NCBI GenBank assembly: GCA_020725025.1
Contig: DYFV01000012.1
Location: 26,816-90,815 of the forward strand
Direction: 5' to 3'
Source: Azoarcus sp.
GTDB taxonomy: Bacteria; Pseudomonadota; Gammaproteobacteria; Burkholderiales; Rhodocyclaceae
DNA length: 64,000 nt
Shown here: positions 18,101-26,940 of the stretch, piece by piece
Position numbering within the stretch: the stretch's first letter is position 1
Layout: every line of letters starts with the position of its first letter
Notes under the pieces: model-generated
The model's database searches: none
What the model was told of the DNA's origin: nothing
The model's input: the letters and a program-made list of their open reading frames with translations, nothing else
Made by a program: the position numbers and the translations under genes

Positions 18101-19043
18101 GCTGCCGCGCGACGCACGCGACGGGCTGCCCGAGCTGCGGGCGGCCTTCGAGGCGACCGGCAGCGGCGCCTGGCTGATGCGCGCGATCACCGCCTGCGGC
18201 CTCGACCACGCCAACGGCTACCGCCTGTCGCTGCAACTCGGCGACGACCGCATGCGCGGCGGCTGCCAGGCGACCGAGGCGCGCTTGATCGCCGGCGCGG
18301 TGGACCTCATCGACACCGACTGGCTCTCCCTCGCCCGTCATCGCGCGGGGGGGCTGCCGCTGGTGGCCGTCGCGCCCTACGGTGCGATCTTCGGCGGCCT
18401 CGTCGCCCCGTGCGACGGCGAGCTGCGCACGCTCGCCGATCTGCCCGGCAAGCGTATCGGCGTGGTCCATGCTCAGGACAAGAACTGGCTCCTGCTGCGC
18501 GCCGTGTGCCGACAGCGCCATGGCTTCGACCCCGCCGGCGTGTCGAGCTGCGTGGTCACCGGCTCCAAGAGCGCCTTGCGCGAGGCGCTCGCGGGCGGCG
18601 AGCTCGACGCGGCGCTGCTCTACTGGCACCAGGTGCCGACGCTGGTGGCCGACGGCGAGTTCCGTGAAGTCTGCGATCTTGTCGAGTCGCTTGCGACGCT
18701 GCCCGGAACCTCGTGCCTCGTGCCCTCGACCTTCTTCGTGTTCCACGAGGCGCTGCTGCGGGCGGATCACGGACGGGCGGAGGCCTTCGCGCGCTCCGCC
18801 GCTGCCGCCGCCGAGCGCCTGCGCACCGACGCCGCGCTGTGGTCGCGGGTGAGCGGCGTCTCGCTCTGCACCCCGGCCGGCGCCGCGCTCCGCCGCAAGT
18901 GGCTCGCGCGCGTCGGTTTGCCGTGGGCGCCCGCCATGACGGGTGCGCTGCAGCGGCTCGCGGCCCTGCTCGACGGCGCGCCGCAGCGCGCTCGCCACGA
19001 CCTTCCACCGTCCGCCTGGCTCTCCGCCGGGCTCCTCCAGTGA
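18090..19043 (+). CDS. Periplasmic-binding-protein-like (SsuA/NMT1 fold) protein without signal peptide
   Basis: A 317-aa protein. The segments TLADLPGKRIGVVHAQDKNW and ALREALAGGELDAALLYWHQ are typical of SsuA/ThiY/NMT1-type solute-binding proteins. The N-terminus MSRELPRDARDGLPELRAAF has no signal peptide or lipobox, and no transporter genes adjoin it. It is therefore predicted to be cytoplasmic: a ligand-delivery or sensor protein, or an enzyme like Thi5/NMT1 that uses this fold. It overlaps the preceding U32 gene by 11 nt and precedes the next by 8 nt, so it belongs to the pathway. Function not recognised. Confidence 0.72.
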   Translation: MSRELPRDARDGLPELRAAFEATGSGAWLMRAITACGLDHANGYRLSLQLGDDRMRGGCQATEARLIAGAVDLIDTDWLSLARHRAGGLPLVAVAPYGAIFGGLVAPCDGELRTLADLPGKRIGVVHAQDKNWLLLRAVCRQRHGFDPAGVSSCVVTGSKSALREALAGGELDAALLYWHQVPTLVADGEFREVCDLVESLATLPGTSCLVPSTFFVFHEALLRADHGRAEAFARSAAAAAERLRTDAALWSRVSGVSLCTPAGAALRRKWLARVGLPWAPAMTGALQRLAALLDGAPQRARHDLPPSAWLSAGLLQ

Positions 19044-19051
19044 GGTGAACG

Positions 19052-20020
19052 ATGACGATCCTGATGGCCCCCGGAGGCACGCTCGCGATGGCGATGGCCT
19101 CCTTCGAGCGCGGCGCCGATTCCGTGTATGTGGGTCCGCGCGGCTGGAGCCGGCGCCCGGCGACCGACGAGCTCGACGACGGCGAGATCGCCGAGTTGAT
19201 CGGCGAGGCCGCACGCGCGGGCCGCGACGTGCGCATCGCGATCAACGTGATGCCGGCGCCTGACGAGGTGGGGCTCTTCCTAGACCGCGTCACCGCCTTC
19301 GCCGCCATGGGTGCGGGCGGCATCATGCTCTGCGACCCGGGCCTGATCCCCCTGGTGCGCGGCCGCTTCCCCGGCCTCGACATCCACGTCAGCGTCACCG
19401 CGGGCGTGTTCAACGTCGAAGACGTGCGCTTCTACGACGAGCTCGGCGCCGACTACGTGGTGCTGCCCTACCGCTGGGGGGTGGCGGAGGCGGCGCAGAT
19501 CCGCGCCGCGAGCCCGATGAAGCTCGAGGCCTTCCTCTTCCAGAATCCCCACCGCGGCCGGATCTGCCCCGGGCGCTGCTACTCGAGCAGCTACTTCCAT
19601 GTGAAGCACCTGCGCGGTGACGGCGACAAGGACGTCTTTCTCGGCTCGGCAGCGCGTGGCGGCAGCTGCTACCGCATCTGCCGCGGCCAGTGGTCGCTCA
19701 CCGCGGGCGAGCGGCTGCATCCGGACTCGCCGCGGCTCAAGGGCAGCCCCGAGCTGCTGCTGTGGGAGGTGCCGGAGTACGTCGCGATGGGCGTCGAGCG
19801 CTTCAAGGTGCCGGGGCGGGAGCGCACCGCGCCCCTGGTCGCGGACATCGTCGGCTTCTACCGGCGCGTGGTCGACGCGGCGCTCGCCGGGGAAGGCGTC
19901 GAGGGCTTCGCGCCGGAGTGGCTGGAGCTCAAGGCGCGCTGGAGCGGCGAGCGCGAGCACCGCGACGGCGCGCGCATCGGCCGCGCCGAGCGCGCGGGCC
20001 GGATCGAGGTCGCGGCGTGA
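19052..20020 (+). CDS. U32-family protein, UbiU-like (paralogue 3)
   Basis: A 322-aa UbiU-like barrel, closest in style to the one at 15.2 kb (MTILMAPGGTLAMAMASFER; YVGPRGWSRRP). The four cysteines C172/C176 (ICPGRC) and C206/C210 (GGSCYRIC) are conserved, and KVPGRERTAP is the family's barrel motif. GAGGTGA lies upstream. The last codons overlap the dikinase GTG start by 4 nt. The three UbiU-like copies against a single UbiV-like copy raise the question of whether UbiV is shared or two copies pair together. Confidence 0.83.
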   Translation: MTILMAPGGTLAMAMASFERGADSVYVGPRGWSRRPATDELDDGEIAELIGEAARAGRDVRIAINVMPAPDEVGLFLDRVTAFAAMGAGGIMLCDPGLIPLVRGRFPGLDIHVSVTAGVFNVEDVRFYDELGADYVVLPYRWGVAEAAQIRAASPMKLEAFLFQNPHRGRICPGRCYSSSYFHVKHLRGDGDKDVFLGSAARGGSCYRICRGQWSLTAGERLHPDSPRLKGSPELLLWEVPEYVAMGVERFKVPGRERTAPLVADIVGFYRRVVDAALAGEGVEGFAPEWLELKARWSGEREHRDGARIGRAERAGRIEVAA

Positions 20021-22593
20021 GCGTCGCGGGCGGAGCCGTGTGGATCCGCGACCTGGCCGAAGTCGCGCCCGAGGACGCCGGCGCGGTCGGCAACAAGGCG
20101 CTGCGTCAGGGCCTGCTGCTGCGCGCCGGTTTTCCGGTGAGTCCCGGCTTCTGCGTGAGCGCCGCGGCCGTCGAGGCGTGGTGCACCGGGGGGGAGGGCC
20201 GCGCGGCGGTGCGGGCGGCCTTGGTCGAGGCCTACCGCGAGCTCGGCGGAACGGTCGCGGTGCGCAGCTCCGCGATCGAGGAGGACGGCGAGGCGGCAAG
20301 CTACGCCGGTATCTACGTCACCGAGCTGGGGGTCCAGGACGAGGCGGGGCTGGTCGCGGCCTTCGAGCGCTGCGTCGGCTCGTGGAGCGCGCCGGCCGCC
20401 GCCGACTACCGTGCGCGTCTCGGGCACGACAGCCCCGGCCTCGCGATCCTCGTCCAGCGGCTGGTGCCCGCGATCGCGGCCGGCATCGCCTATACCCGCG
20501 CGCCGCTCGACGACGGCCGCCGCGAGGTGCACATCGACGCGGTGTGGGGACTCGCCGAGCCCCTGGCGGCCGGGCATCAGCCGGGCGACAGCTTCGTCCT
20601 GTCCCACACGGGGCGCCTGCTGCGCCAGCGCATCGCGGACAAGCCGCAGGCGCTGATGGGCGACGGCCTGCATGTGTTGGCACCGCGACGCGCGCGCTCG
20701 GCCTGCCTCACGCCGGCCCAGGCACGCGAGGTGGCGCAGCTCGCCTTGCGCGCCGAGGCCTACTTCGGGGGGGCGCAGGACGTCGAGTTCGCCATCGACG
20801 TGTGCGGCGCCTGGATCGTGCAGGCCCGGCCGCTGGTGGCGGCACGGCCGGCCGGCGGGGCGGGGCTCGCGCGCTACCTCGCAGCCGAGCGGCGCCGGCT
20901 CGCCGGGCGTTTCGCCGACCTGCGCCGGCGCGGCCTGCTCCAGGGCCGCGAGATCGTGCTCAGCAACGGCAACATCGGCGAGCTGCTGCCGACCCCGACG
21001 GCGATGAGCTTCGGGCTGTTCCGCGACGTCTTCGCCGGCCGCCACGGCGCCATCGCGCGCGGGCGGCGGCGGCTCGGCTACTGTTTCGACGCCCGCTGCG
21101 TCGACCATCTGTACGAGCGGGTCGCCGGGCAGGCCTATTTCAACCTCGAGGTGGACGCGGCGACCTTCGGCGACGGCGCCGTGCACCCGATCGACGACTA
21201 CCTGGCGCGCGTCGAGGCCGATCCCGCGCTGGCGAACTACCCGGAGGTGCATCTTTACGGGCGGCAGGCCGCGGCGGACGAGGTCTGCGCGCGCTTCGAC
21301 CGGGGCCTGCGTGCGGCCGCCCACGACTATCGGGCGCGCTACGAGCGGGAGATCGCCCCGGCGCTCGAGGTGCCCGCGTCTCTCGCGGCGGGGGTCGAGG
21401 CCGCCGGCCCGCAGCGGGTGGTGCGTACCGTCTCCGCGCTGCTGCGCTTCCTGCGCACCGGTCCGTGCGTGGAGTTCGTCGTTGCGGCGCGGCTCGGCTT
21501 CCACTTCGCGGCGGTCGTGCGCCGCCGCCTGGAAGCCTTGGCGGGCGAGGCGGGGGAGGCGCTGTGCGCGCGCCTGCTGTCGGGACTGCCGGGGAGTCTC
21601 GTCACCCGTCAGGCGCTGTGGCTGGAGGAGCTGGCCCAGGGGCAACGCAGCGCGGCCGACTACCTCGCCGCGTACGGGCACTGTGCCGACAACGAGCTGG
21701 AGCTCGCCGAGCCCCGGCTCTTCGAGGCGCCGTGGCGGCTCGACGATCTGGCGGCGAACCTCCTCGCCAGCGGGCGCCGGCCGGCGGCCGAGTTCGAGCG
21801 CCGGCGGACGGCCCGCGTCGCTGCCGAGGCCGAGCTCGGCGAGCGGCTGGCCGCAGCGGGCGTCGCGGACGCGGACCGGGCGGCGCTCCTGGAAGCGCTC
21901 GCCCTTGCCCAGCACTTCCTGCCGCTGCGCGAGACGATCAAGCACCGCTACACGACGGTGCATGGGCTGGTCCGTCGCGCCGCCCTTCGGCTGGCGGCGC
22001 ATCTCGGCTGGCCCGACGACCTGATCTTTCACCTGTACCCGCGCGAGCTGCCCGGGGCGCTGCGCGATCCGGCGCGGCTGCGCCGGATTGCCGAGCGGCG
22101 CGCCGACGAGCACGCCATGGCGCGGCTGGCCGCGCGCCTGCACTGTGTCCCGGCCGTGGTGTTCGGTTCGCGGCTTCACGAGATCGGCCTGCCGACGAGC
22201 GCTGCGGGCGAGGGCGATCGCGCCTGGTGCGGCACGGCGCTGTCGGCGGGCCATGCCCGGGGCGTGGCGCGGGTGCTGGCACCGGGCGAGCCGGTTCCGA
22301 CCGAGGGCTGGCGTGGCGACGAGATCCTCGTGCTGCGCGCCGCCAACCTGGGCGTGACGCCGCTCTTCCGCATGGTCGCCGGGCTCGTGGTGGAGGTCGG
22401 CGGCCTGCTCGCCCACAGCGCGTGCCAGGCGCGCGAGGCGGGCATCCCTGCGATCGCGTTGCCCGACGCCACGCGGCTCATCGGCGACGGAATGCCGATC
22501 GCCATCGACGGCGCCAGCGGCCGCGTCGCCCTGCTCACCCCCACCCCCGGAGTCCGCGCCCATGACCACCGCCCCGCCCCTGCCACGGTTTGA
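20017..22593 (+). CDS. PEP-synthase/rifampicin-phosphotransferase-like dikinase
   Basis: An 858-aa three-part protein. Residues about 15-290 are a PPDK/PEP-synthase ATP-binding domain (GNKALRQGLLLRAGFPVSPG, VAVRSSAIEEDGE, VEFAIDVCGAWIVQARPL). Residues about 300-760 are a divergent helical substrate domain. Residues 765-850 are the swivelling phosphohistidine domain with His800 in GGLLAHSACQAREAGIPAI. The order matches rifampicin phosphotransferase and resembles phenylphosphate synthase parts, which transfer the ATP beta-phosphate to a hydroxyl group. There is no PEP-synthase C-terminal barrel, so it should phosphorylate another substrate, plausibly a hydroxylated cluster intermediate. GTG start overlaps the U32 stop; the 3' end overlaps the SDR gene by 32 nt. 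Confidence 0.8.
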   Translation: MSVAGGAVWIRDLAEVAPEDAGAVGNKALRQGLLLRAGFPVSPGFCVSAAAVEAWCTGGEGRAAVRAALVEAYRELGGTVAVRSSAIEEDGEAASYAGIYVTELGVQDEAGLVAAFERCVGSWSAPAAADYRARLGHDSPGLAILVQRLVPAIAAGIAYTRAPLDDGRREVHIDAVWGLAEPLAAGHQPGDSFVLSHTGRLLRQRIADKPQALMGDGLHVLAPRRARSACLTPAQAREVAQLALRAEAYFGGAQDVEFAIDVCGAWIVQARPLVAARPAGGAGLARYLAAERRRLAGRFADLRRRGLLQGREIVLSNGNIGELLPTPTAMSFGLFRDVFAGRHGAIARGRRRLGYCFDARCVDHLYERVAGQAYFNLEVDAATFGDGAVHPIDDYLARVEADPALANYPEVHLYGRQAAADEVCARFDRGLRAAAHDYRARYEREIAPALEVPASLAAGVEAAGPQRVVRTVSALLRFLRTGPCVEFVVAARLGFHFAAVVRRRLEALAGEAGEALCARLLSGLPGSLVTRQALWLEELAQGQRSAADYLAAYGHCADNELELAEPRLFEAPWRLDDLAANLLASGRRPAAEFERRRTARVAAEAELGERLAAAGVADADRAALLEALALAQHFLPLRETIKHRYTTVHGLVRRAALRLAAHLGWPDDLIFHLYPRELPGALRDPARLRRIAERRADEHAMARLAARLHCVPAVVFGSRLHEIGLPTSAAGEGDRAWCGTALSAGHARGVARVLAPGEPVPTEGWRGDEILVLRAANLGVTPLFRMVAGLVVEVGGLLAHSACQAREAGIPAIALPDATRLIGDGMPIAIDGASGRVALLTPTPGVRAHDHRPAPATV

Positions 22594-23395
22594 TCTCGAG
22601 GGCCGCGTCGCGCTGGTCACCGGCGCCGGCGCCAACGGCGGGATCGGCCACGCCCTGGCCCTCGGACTGGCCCGTGCCGGCGCCCGCCTGGCGATCGCCG
22701 ACGTGGACGAGAACGGCCTCGCCGCCACCGCCCTCGAGCTCGCCACGCTGGGTTCGCCGCCCCTCGCGCGGCTCGCCGACATCGCCGTCGCCGCCGAGGT
22801 GGACGCGCTGTTCGGCGCGGTCGACGCGCAGATCGGGCGCCTCGACATCCTGGTGAACGTGCCCTTCGCCTTCCCCTCGCGGGTGCGCCCGCACGAGCTC
22901 GCAGCCGCCGACTGGGAGCGCATGCTGGCGGTGAACCTGACCGGCTACTTCCTTTGCTGCCAGGCGGCGCTGCGGCGCATGCTCCCGGCGGGGCAGGGGA
23001 GCATCATCAACATCGGCTCGAACGCGGGCGAGACGGCCCTGGGGCGCGGCGCGCTGCCCTACAGCTGCACCAAGGCGGCGGTGCACCAGATGACGCGGGA
23101 GCTCGCGGTGGAATACGCCGGCGCCGGCATCCGGGTAAACGCCATCCTGCCCGCCCAGACGCTCACCCCCGGCCTGCGCGCCCACCTCGAGACGCCGCGC
23201 TTTCGCGACCACGTGCTACCGCGCATGCTCGCGGGCCTGCCGCAGGGGCGGCTGCTCGAGCCGGAAGACTACGTCGGCCCGGCCGTGTTTCTCGCCTCCG
23301 ATGCGGCACGGGCGGTCAACGGCGTGCTGCTGCCGGTGGACGGCGGCAACCTGGCGATGAACGCCGGGGGCAGCCACGTCTGGCCGCCCGCATGA
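22562..23395 (+). CDS. Short-chain dehydrogenase/reductase
   Basis: A 277-aa classical SDR. The cofactor motif is VTGAGANGGIGHALALG (TGxxxGxG with a two-residue insert), and the acidic end of strand 2, ADVDE, favours NAD(H). The catalytic residues are Ser in INIGSNAG and YSCTK. The usual NNAG motif is replaced by LVNVPFAF, which is atypical and may affect stability or orientation. VDGGNLAMNAGG closes the family pattern. The start ATG 22562 lies inside the end of the dikinase gene; the stop overlaps the FAH gene (ATGA). Confidence 0.88.
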   Translation: MTTAPPLPRFDLEGRVALVTGAGANGGIGHALALGLARAGARLAIADVDENGLAATALELATLGSPPLARLADIAVAAEVDALFGAVDAQIGRLDILVNVPFAFPSRVRPHELAAADWERMLAVNLTGYFLCCQAALRRMLPAGQGSIINIGSNAGETALGRGALPYSCTKAAVHQMTRELAVEYAGAGIRVNAILPAQTLTPGLRAHLETPRFRDHVLPRMLAGLPQGRLLEPEDYVGPAVFLASDAARAVNGVLLPVDGGNLAMNAGGSHVWPPA

Positions 23396-24234
23396 GGCTG
23401 GTGCGCTACGGGCCGCGCGGTCGCGAGCGGCCCGGACTGATCGACGCCGACGGCATCCTGCGCGACCTCTCCGCCCACGTGCCCGACATCGGCGGCGCGG
23501 TCCTCGCGCCTGCCAGGCTCGCTGCGCTGCGACGCCTCGCTCCCGCGCGGCTGCCGGCGGTGGCGGGGCGTCCGCGGCTGGGCGTGCCGGTGGCGGAGGT
23601 GGGCAAGATCGTCGCGGTCGGGCTGAACTACCGGGCCCATGCCGCCGGCGGCCACGCGCTGCCCGACGAGCCCATCCTGTTCCTGAAGGCGCCCACTGCC
23701 CTGTGCGGCGCGCGCGACACGGTGCGGCTGCCCGCGGGTGCGACGCGCGGCGACTGGGAGGTGGAGCTCGCCATGGTGATCGGCCGCCGCGCCCGGCGTG
23801 TCGCGCCGGAACGCGCGCTGGGGCACGTGGCGGGCTATTGCGTGGCCAACGACGTGTCGGAGCGCGGCCTGCAGTTCGAGCGCGGACCCCAGTGGGACAA
23901 GGGCAAGAGCTGCGACACCTTCTGCCCGCTCGGGCCGTGGCTCGTGACCCGCGACGAGGTGCCCGATCCCCAGCGGCTGGAGTTGTCGCTCACGCTGGAG
24001 GGGGAGACGATGCAGCAGGCGAGCACTGCCGACATGCTGTTCTCCTGCGCGGAGATCGTCGCCTTCGTGAGCGGCCTGATGACGCTGCTGCCGGGCGACG
24101 TGATCCTCACCGGCACGCCGCCCGGCAGCGGCTTCCTGCGGACGCCGCCGCGCTACCTTCGCCACGGCGAGCGCATGCGCGCGGCGATCTCGGGGCTGGG
24201 CGCCCAGTGCTCGCCCATCGCGGTCGAGCGCTGA
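23392..24234 (+). CDS. Fumarylacetoacetate hydrolase (FAH)-family protein
   Basis: A 280-aa FAH fold. It has KIVAVGLNYRAHA, FLKAPTALCG, the metal-binding segment GDWEVELAMVIGR and VANDVSERGLQFERGPQWDK, then DVILTGTPPGSGF. Family members hydrolyse or decarboxylate C-C bonds of acylpyruvates and aromatic-ring fission products, or hydrate dienoates. Cluster context suggests a late step in processing a cyclic or acylpyruvate-like intermediate. It is the last gene of the cluster; hairpins and the convergent liv operon follow. Confidence 0.87.
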   Translation: MRLVRYGPRGRERPGLIDADGILRDLSAHVPDIGGAVLAPARLAALRRLAPARLPAVAGRPRLGVPVAEVGKIVAVGLNYRAHAAGGHALPDEPILFLKAPTALCGARDTVRLPAGATRGDWEVELAMVIGRRARRVAPERALGHVAGYCVANDVSERGLQFERGPQWDKGKSCDTFCPLGPWLVTRDEVPDPQRLELSLTLEGETMQQASTADMLFSCAEIVAFVSGLMTLLPGDVILTGTPPGSGFLRTPPRYLRHGERMRAAISGLGAQCSPIAVER

Positions 24235-24297
24235 GGCGGGCCTCCCCGCCAGCCGCGCCCCGGCTTCGCAGCCGGACGAATGCGCAGCGGAGTCCGG

Positions 24298-24299
<2 letters not shown>
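24235..24299. terminator. Hairpins between convergent FAH and livF genes
   Basis: Two inverted repeats fill the gap: GGCGGG-CCTC-CCCGCC at 24235-24250 and AGCCGGAC-N14-GTCCGGCT at 24270-24299, the latter touching the livF stop. They probably insulate the convergent transcripts. No clear T tract. Confidence 0.45.
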
Positions 24300-25048
<749 letters not shown>

Positions 25049-25059
<11 letters not shown>

Positions 25060-25825
25060 GCTTGTGGCCTCCCCCCAGGTAGGCGCCGATCACCGCTTCG
25101 TTGCGCTGCACCTCCGCCGGCACGTCCTCGGCGATCTTCTTTCCGAAGTCGAGCACGGCGACGCGGTCGCACAGGCCCATCACCAGCTTCACGTCGTGCT
25201 CGATGAGGAGCACGGTGATGCCGTCGTCGCGGATCTGCTCGATGAGCTGCTTGAGCTGGCCCGTCTCGGTCGCGTTCATGCCGGCCGCCGGCTCGTCGAG
25301 CGCCAGCAGCTGGGGCTCGGTGGCGAGCGCCCGGGCGATCTCCAGGCGGCGCTGGTCGCCGTAGGAGAGGTTCTTCGCCGTGGTGGTGGCGAAGCGCTCG
25401 ATGCCCACGTAGCGCAAGAGCTCGTAGGCCCGCTCGGTGGTGAGCCGCTCCTCCTCCCGCGTGTGCCGGTTCTGGGTGAGGATGCCCCACACGGTGGCCT
25501 TGGTGCGGATGTGATGGCCCGCCATCACGTTCTCGAGGGCGGTGAGCTCGCGGAACAGGCGGATGTTCTGGAAGGTGCGCGCGATCCCCTGCTCGACCAC
25601 CAGGTGGGGCTTGCCGGTGGGCAGCTCCGCACCGTTGAAGACGAACTCGCCGTCGTCGGGCACGTAGGCGCCGGTGAGCACGTTGAAGAAGGTGGTCTTG
25701 CCCGCCCCGTTGGGGCCGATCAGACCGTAGATCTCGCCCTTGCCGATGGAGAGCGACACGTCGGCCAGCGCCTGCAGGCCGCCGAAGCGCTTGCCCACGC
25801 CGCGTGCCTCGAGCAGCTTGATCAT
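25049..25825 (-). CDS. livG: Branched-chain (Liv-type) ABC transporter ATP-binding protein LivG
   Basis: A 258-aa ATPase with Walker A GPNGAGKTTFFNVLTG, signature LSYGDQRRLEIARALA, Walker B LLALDEPAAGMN and the LivG-type IEHDVKLVMGLCDRVAVLD. It overlaps livM by 4 nt and livF by 11 nt, so the operon is translationally coupled. Confidence 0.93.
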
Positions 25826-26922
25826 GGCCGCACCCCCTTGCCGTGGAGGTGCTCCACGTGGGAGTAGCGGGCGTTGGCGGGAATGAGCCCGGCCGGGCGC
25901 AGCAGCATCATCAGGATCATGGCCAGCGAGAGCAGCAGCATCCGCAGCACCTCCGGATCGAGGATGACGGTGCCGAACAGCGCCTGCTGCACCGGCAGCG
26001 CGATATGGCGCAGGATCTCGGGCAGCGCCGAGAGGATGAGGGCACCGACGATGGCGCCGGCGATGTTGCCCATGCCGCCGAACACCACCATGGTGAGCAC
26101 CGCGATCGACTCCATCAGCGAGAACGACTCGGGCGACACGAAGCCCTGGAAGGCGCCGAAGAGCCCGCCGGCCACGCCGCCGAAGGTGGCGCCCAGCGAG
26201 AAGGCCAGCAGTTTCATGTTGCGCGTGTTGATCCCGATCGCCTTGGCCGCCAGCTCGTCGTCGCGCATCGCCGCCCAGGCCCGTCCCACCCGCGAGATCT
26301 GCAGGCGCTGGATGAAGACGATGGAGCCCACTACCGCGGCGAGGAAGAGGTAGTAGTAGAGGAAGAGCGAGTTGATCGACAGGGTTTCGGTCACCTCGAG
26401 GTTGCGCGAGAGATCCCAGCCGAAGATCACGATGGGATCGAGCGCATTGATCCCCTGGGGCCCGTTGGTGATGTTGATCGGGTAGTTCAGGTTGTTCATG
26501 AAGATGCGCACGATCTCCCCGAACCCGAGGGTGACGATCGCCAGGTAGTCCCCTCGCAATCGCAATACCGGAAAGCCCAGCGCGATGCCCGCCAGGGCGG
26601 CGAAGCCCGCGGCCAGCGGCAGCACCACCCAGAAGGGCATGTGCACGCCGAAGTGGGGGGAGGCGAGGAAGGCCGCCGTATAGGCGCCCACCGCGTAGAA
26701 GGCGATGTAGCCGAGGTCCAGGAGCCCCGCGAAGCCCACCACCAGGTTCAGGCCCAGGGCCAGCATGATGTAGAGCAGCGCGAAGTCGAGCACCCGTACC
26801 CAGCTGCGGCCGAACATGATGGCGATGAGGGGCGCGGCGAGCGCGATGATGATCACCACCCAGCGCGCCGCGTTGAGGTTGCGCTTGCCGAGCCAGGGCA
26901 CGGCCATGGCGAGTTCGTTCAT
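25822..26922 (-). CDS. livM: Branched-chain (Liv-type) ABC transporter permease LivM
   Basis: A 366-aa integral membrane permease with about 9-10 helices and the LivM signature LRLRGDYLAIVTLGFGEIVR. The N-terminal 20 residues are cytosolic; the C-terminus ends in a charged tail. It lies 18 nt after livH and overlaps livG. Confidence 0.92.
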   Translation of the reverse strand: MNELAMAVPWLGKRNLNAARWVVIIIALAAPLIAIMFGRSWVRVLDFALLYIMLALGLNLVVGFAGLLDLGYIAFYAVGAYTAAFLASPHFGVHMPFWVVLPLAAGFAALAGIALGFPVLRLRGDYLAIVTLGFGEIVRIFMNNLNYPINITNGPQGINALDPIVIFGWDLSRNLEVTETLSINSLFLYYYLFLAAVVGSIVFIQRLQISRVGRAWAAMRDDELAAKAIGINTRNMKLLAFSLGATFGGVAGGLFGAFQGFVSPESFSLMESIAVLTMVVFGGMGNIAGAIVGALILSALPEILRHIALPVQQALFGTVILDPEVLRMLLLSLAMILMMLLRPAGLIPANARYSHVEHLHGKGVRP

Positions 26923-26940
26923 TTCTGCCGTGCTCCCTTG

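Noticed and set aside
15211..20020. Annotating the U32 proteins as collagenase-like peptidases
   Set aside because: The conserved cysteines match the Fe-S ligands of UbiU/UbiV, and characterised relatives act in hydroxylation.
19858..22923. A 1021-codon minus-strand frame opposite the dikinase gene
   Set aside because: Same GC-driven artefact; the plus-strand frame has conserved ATP-binding and phosphohistidine motifs.
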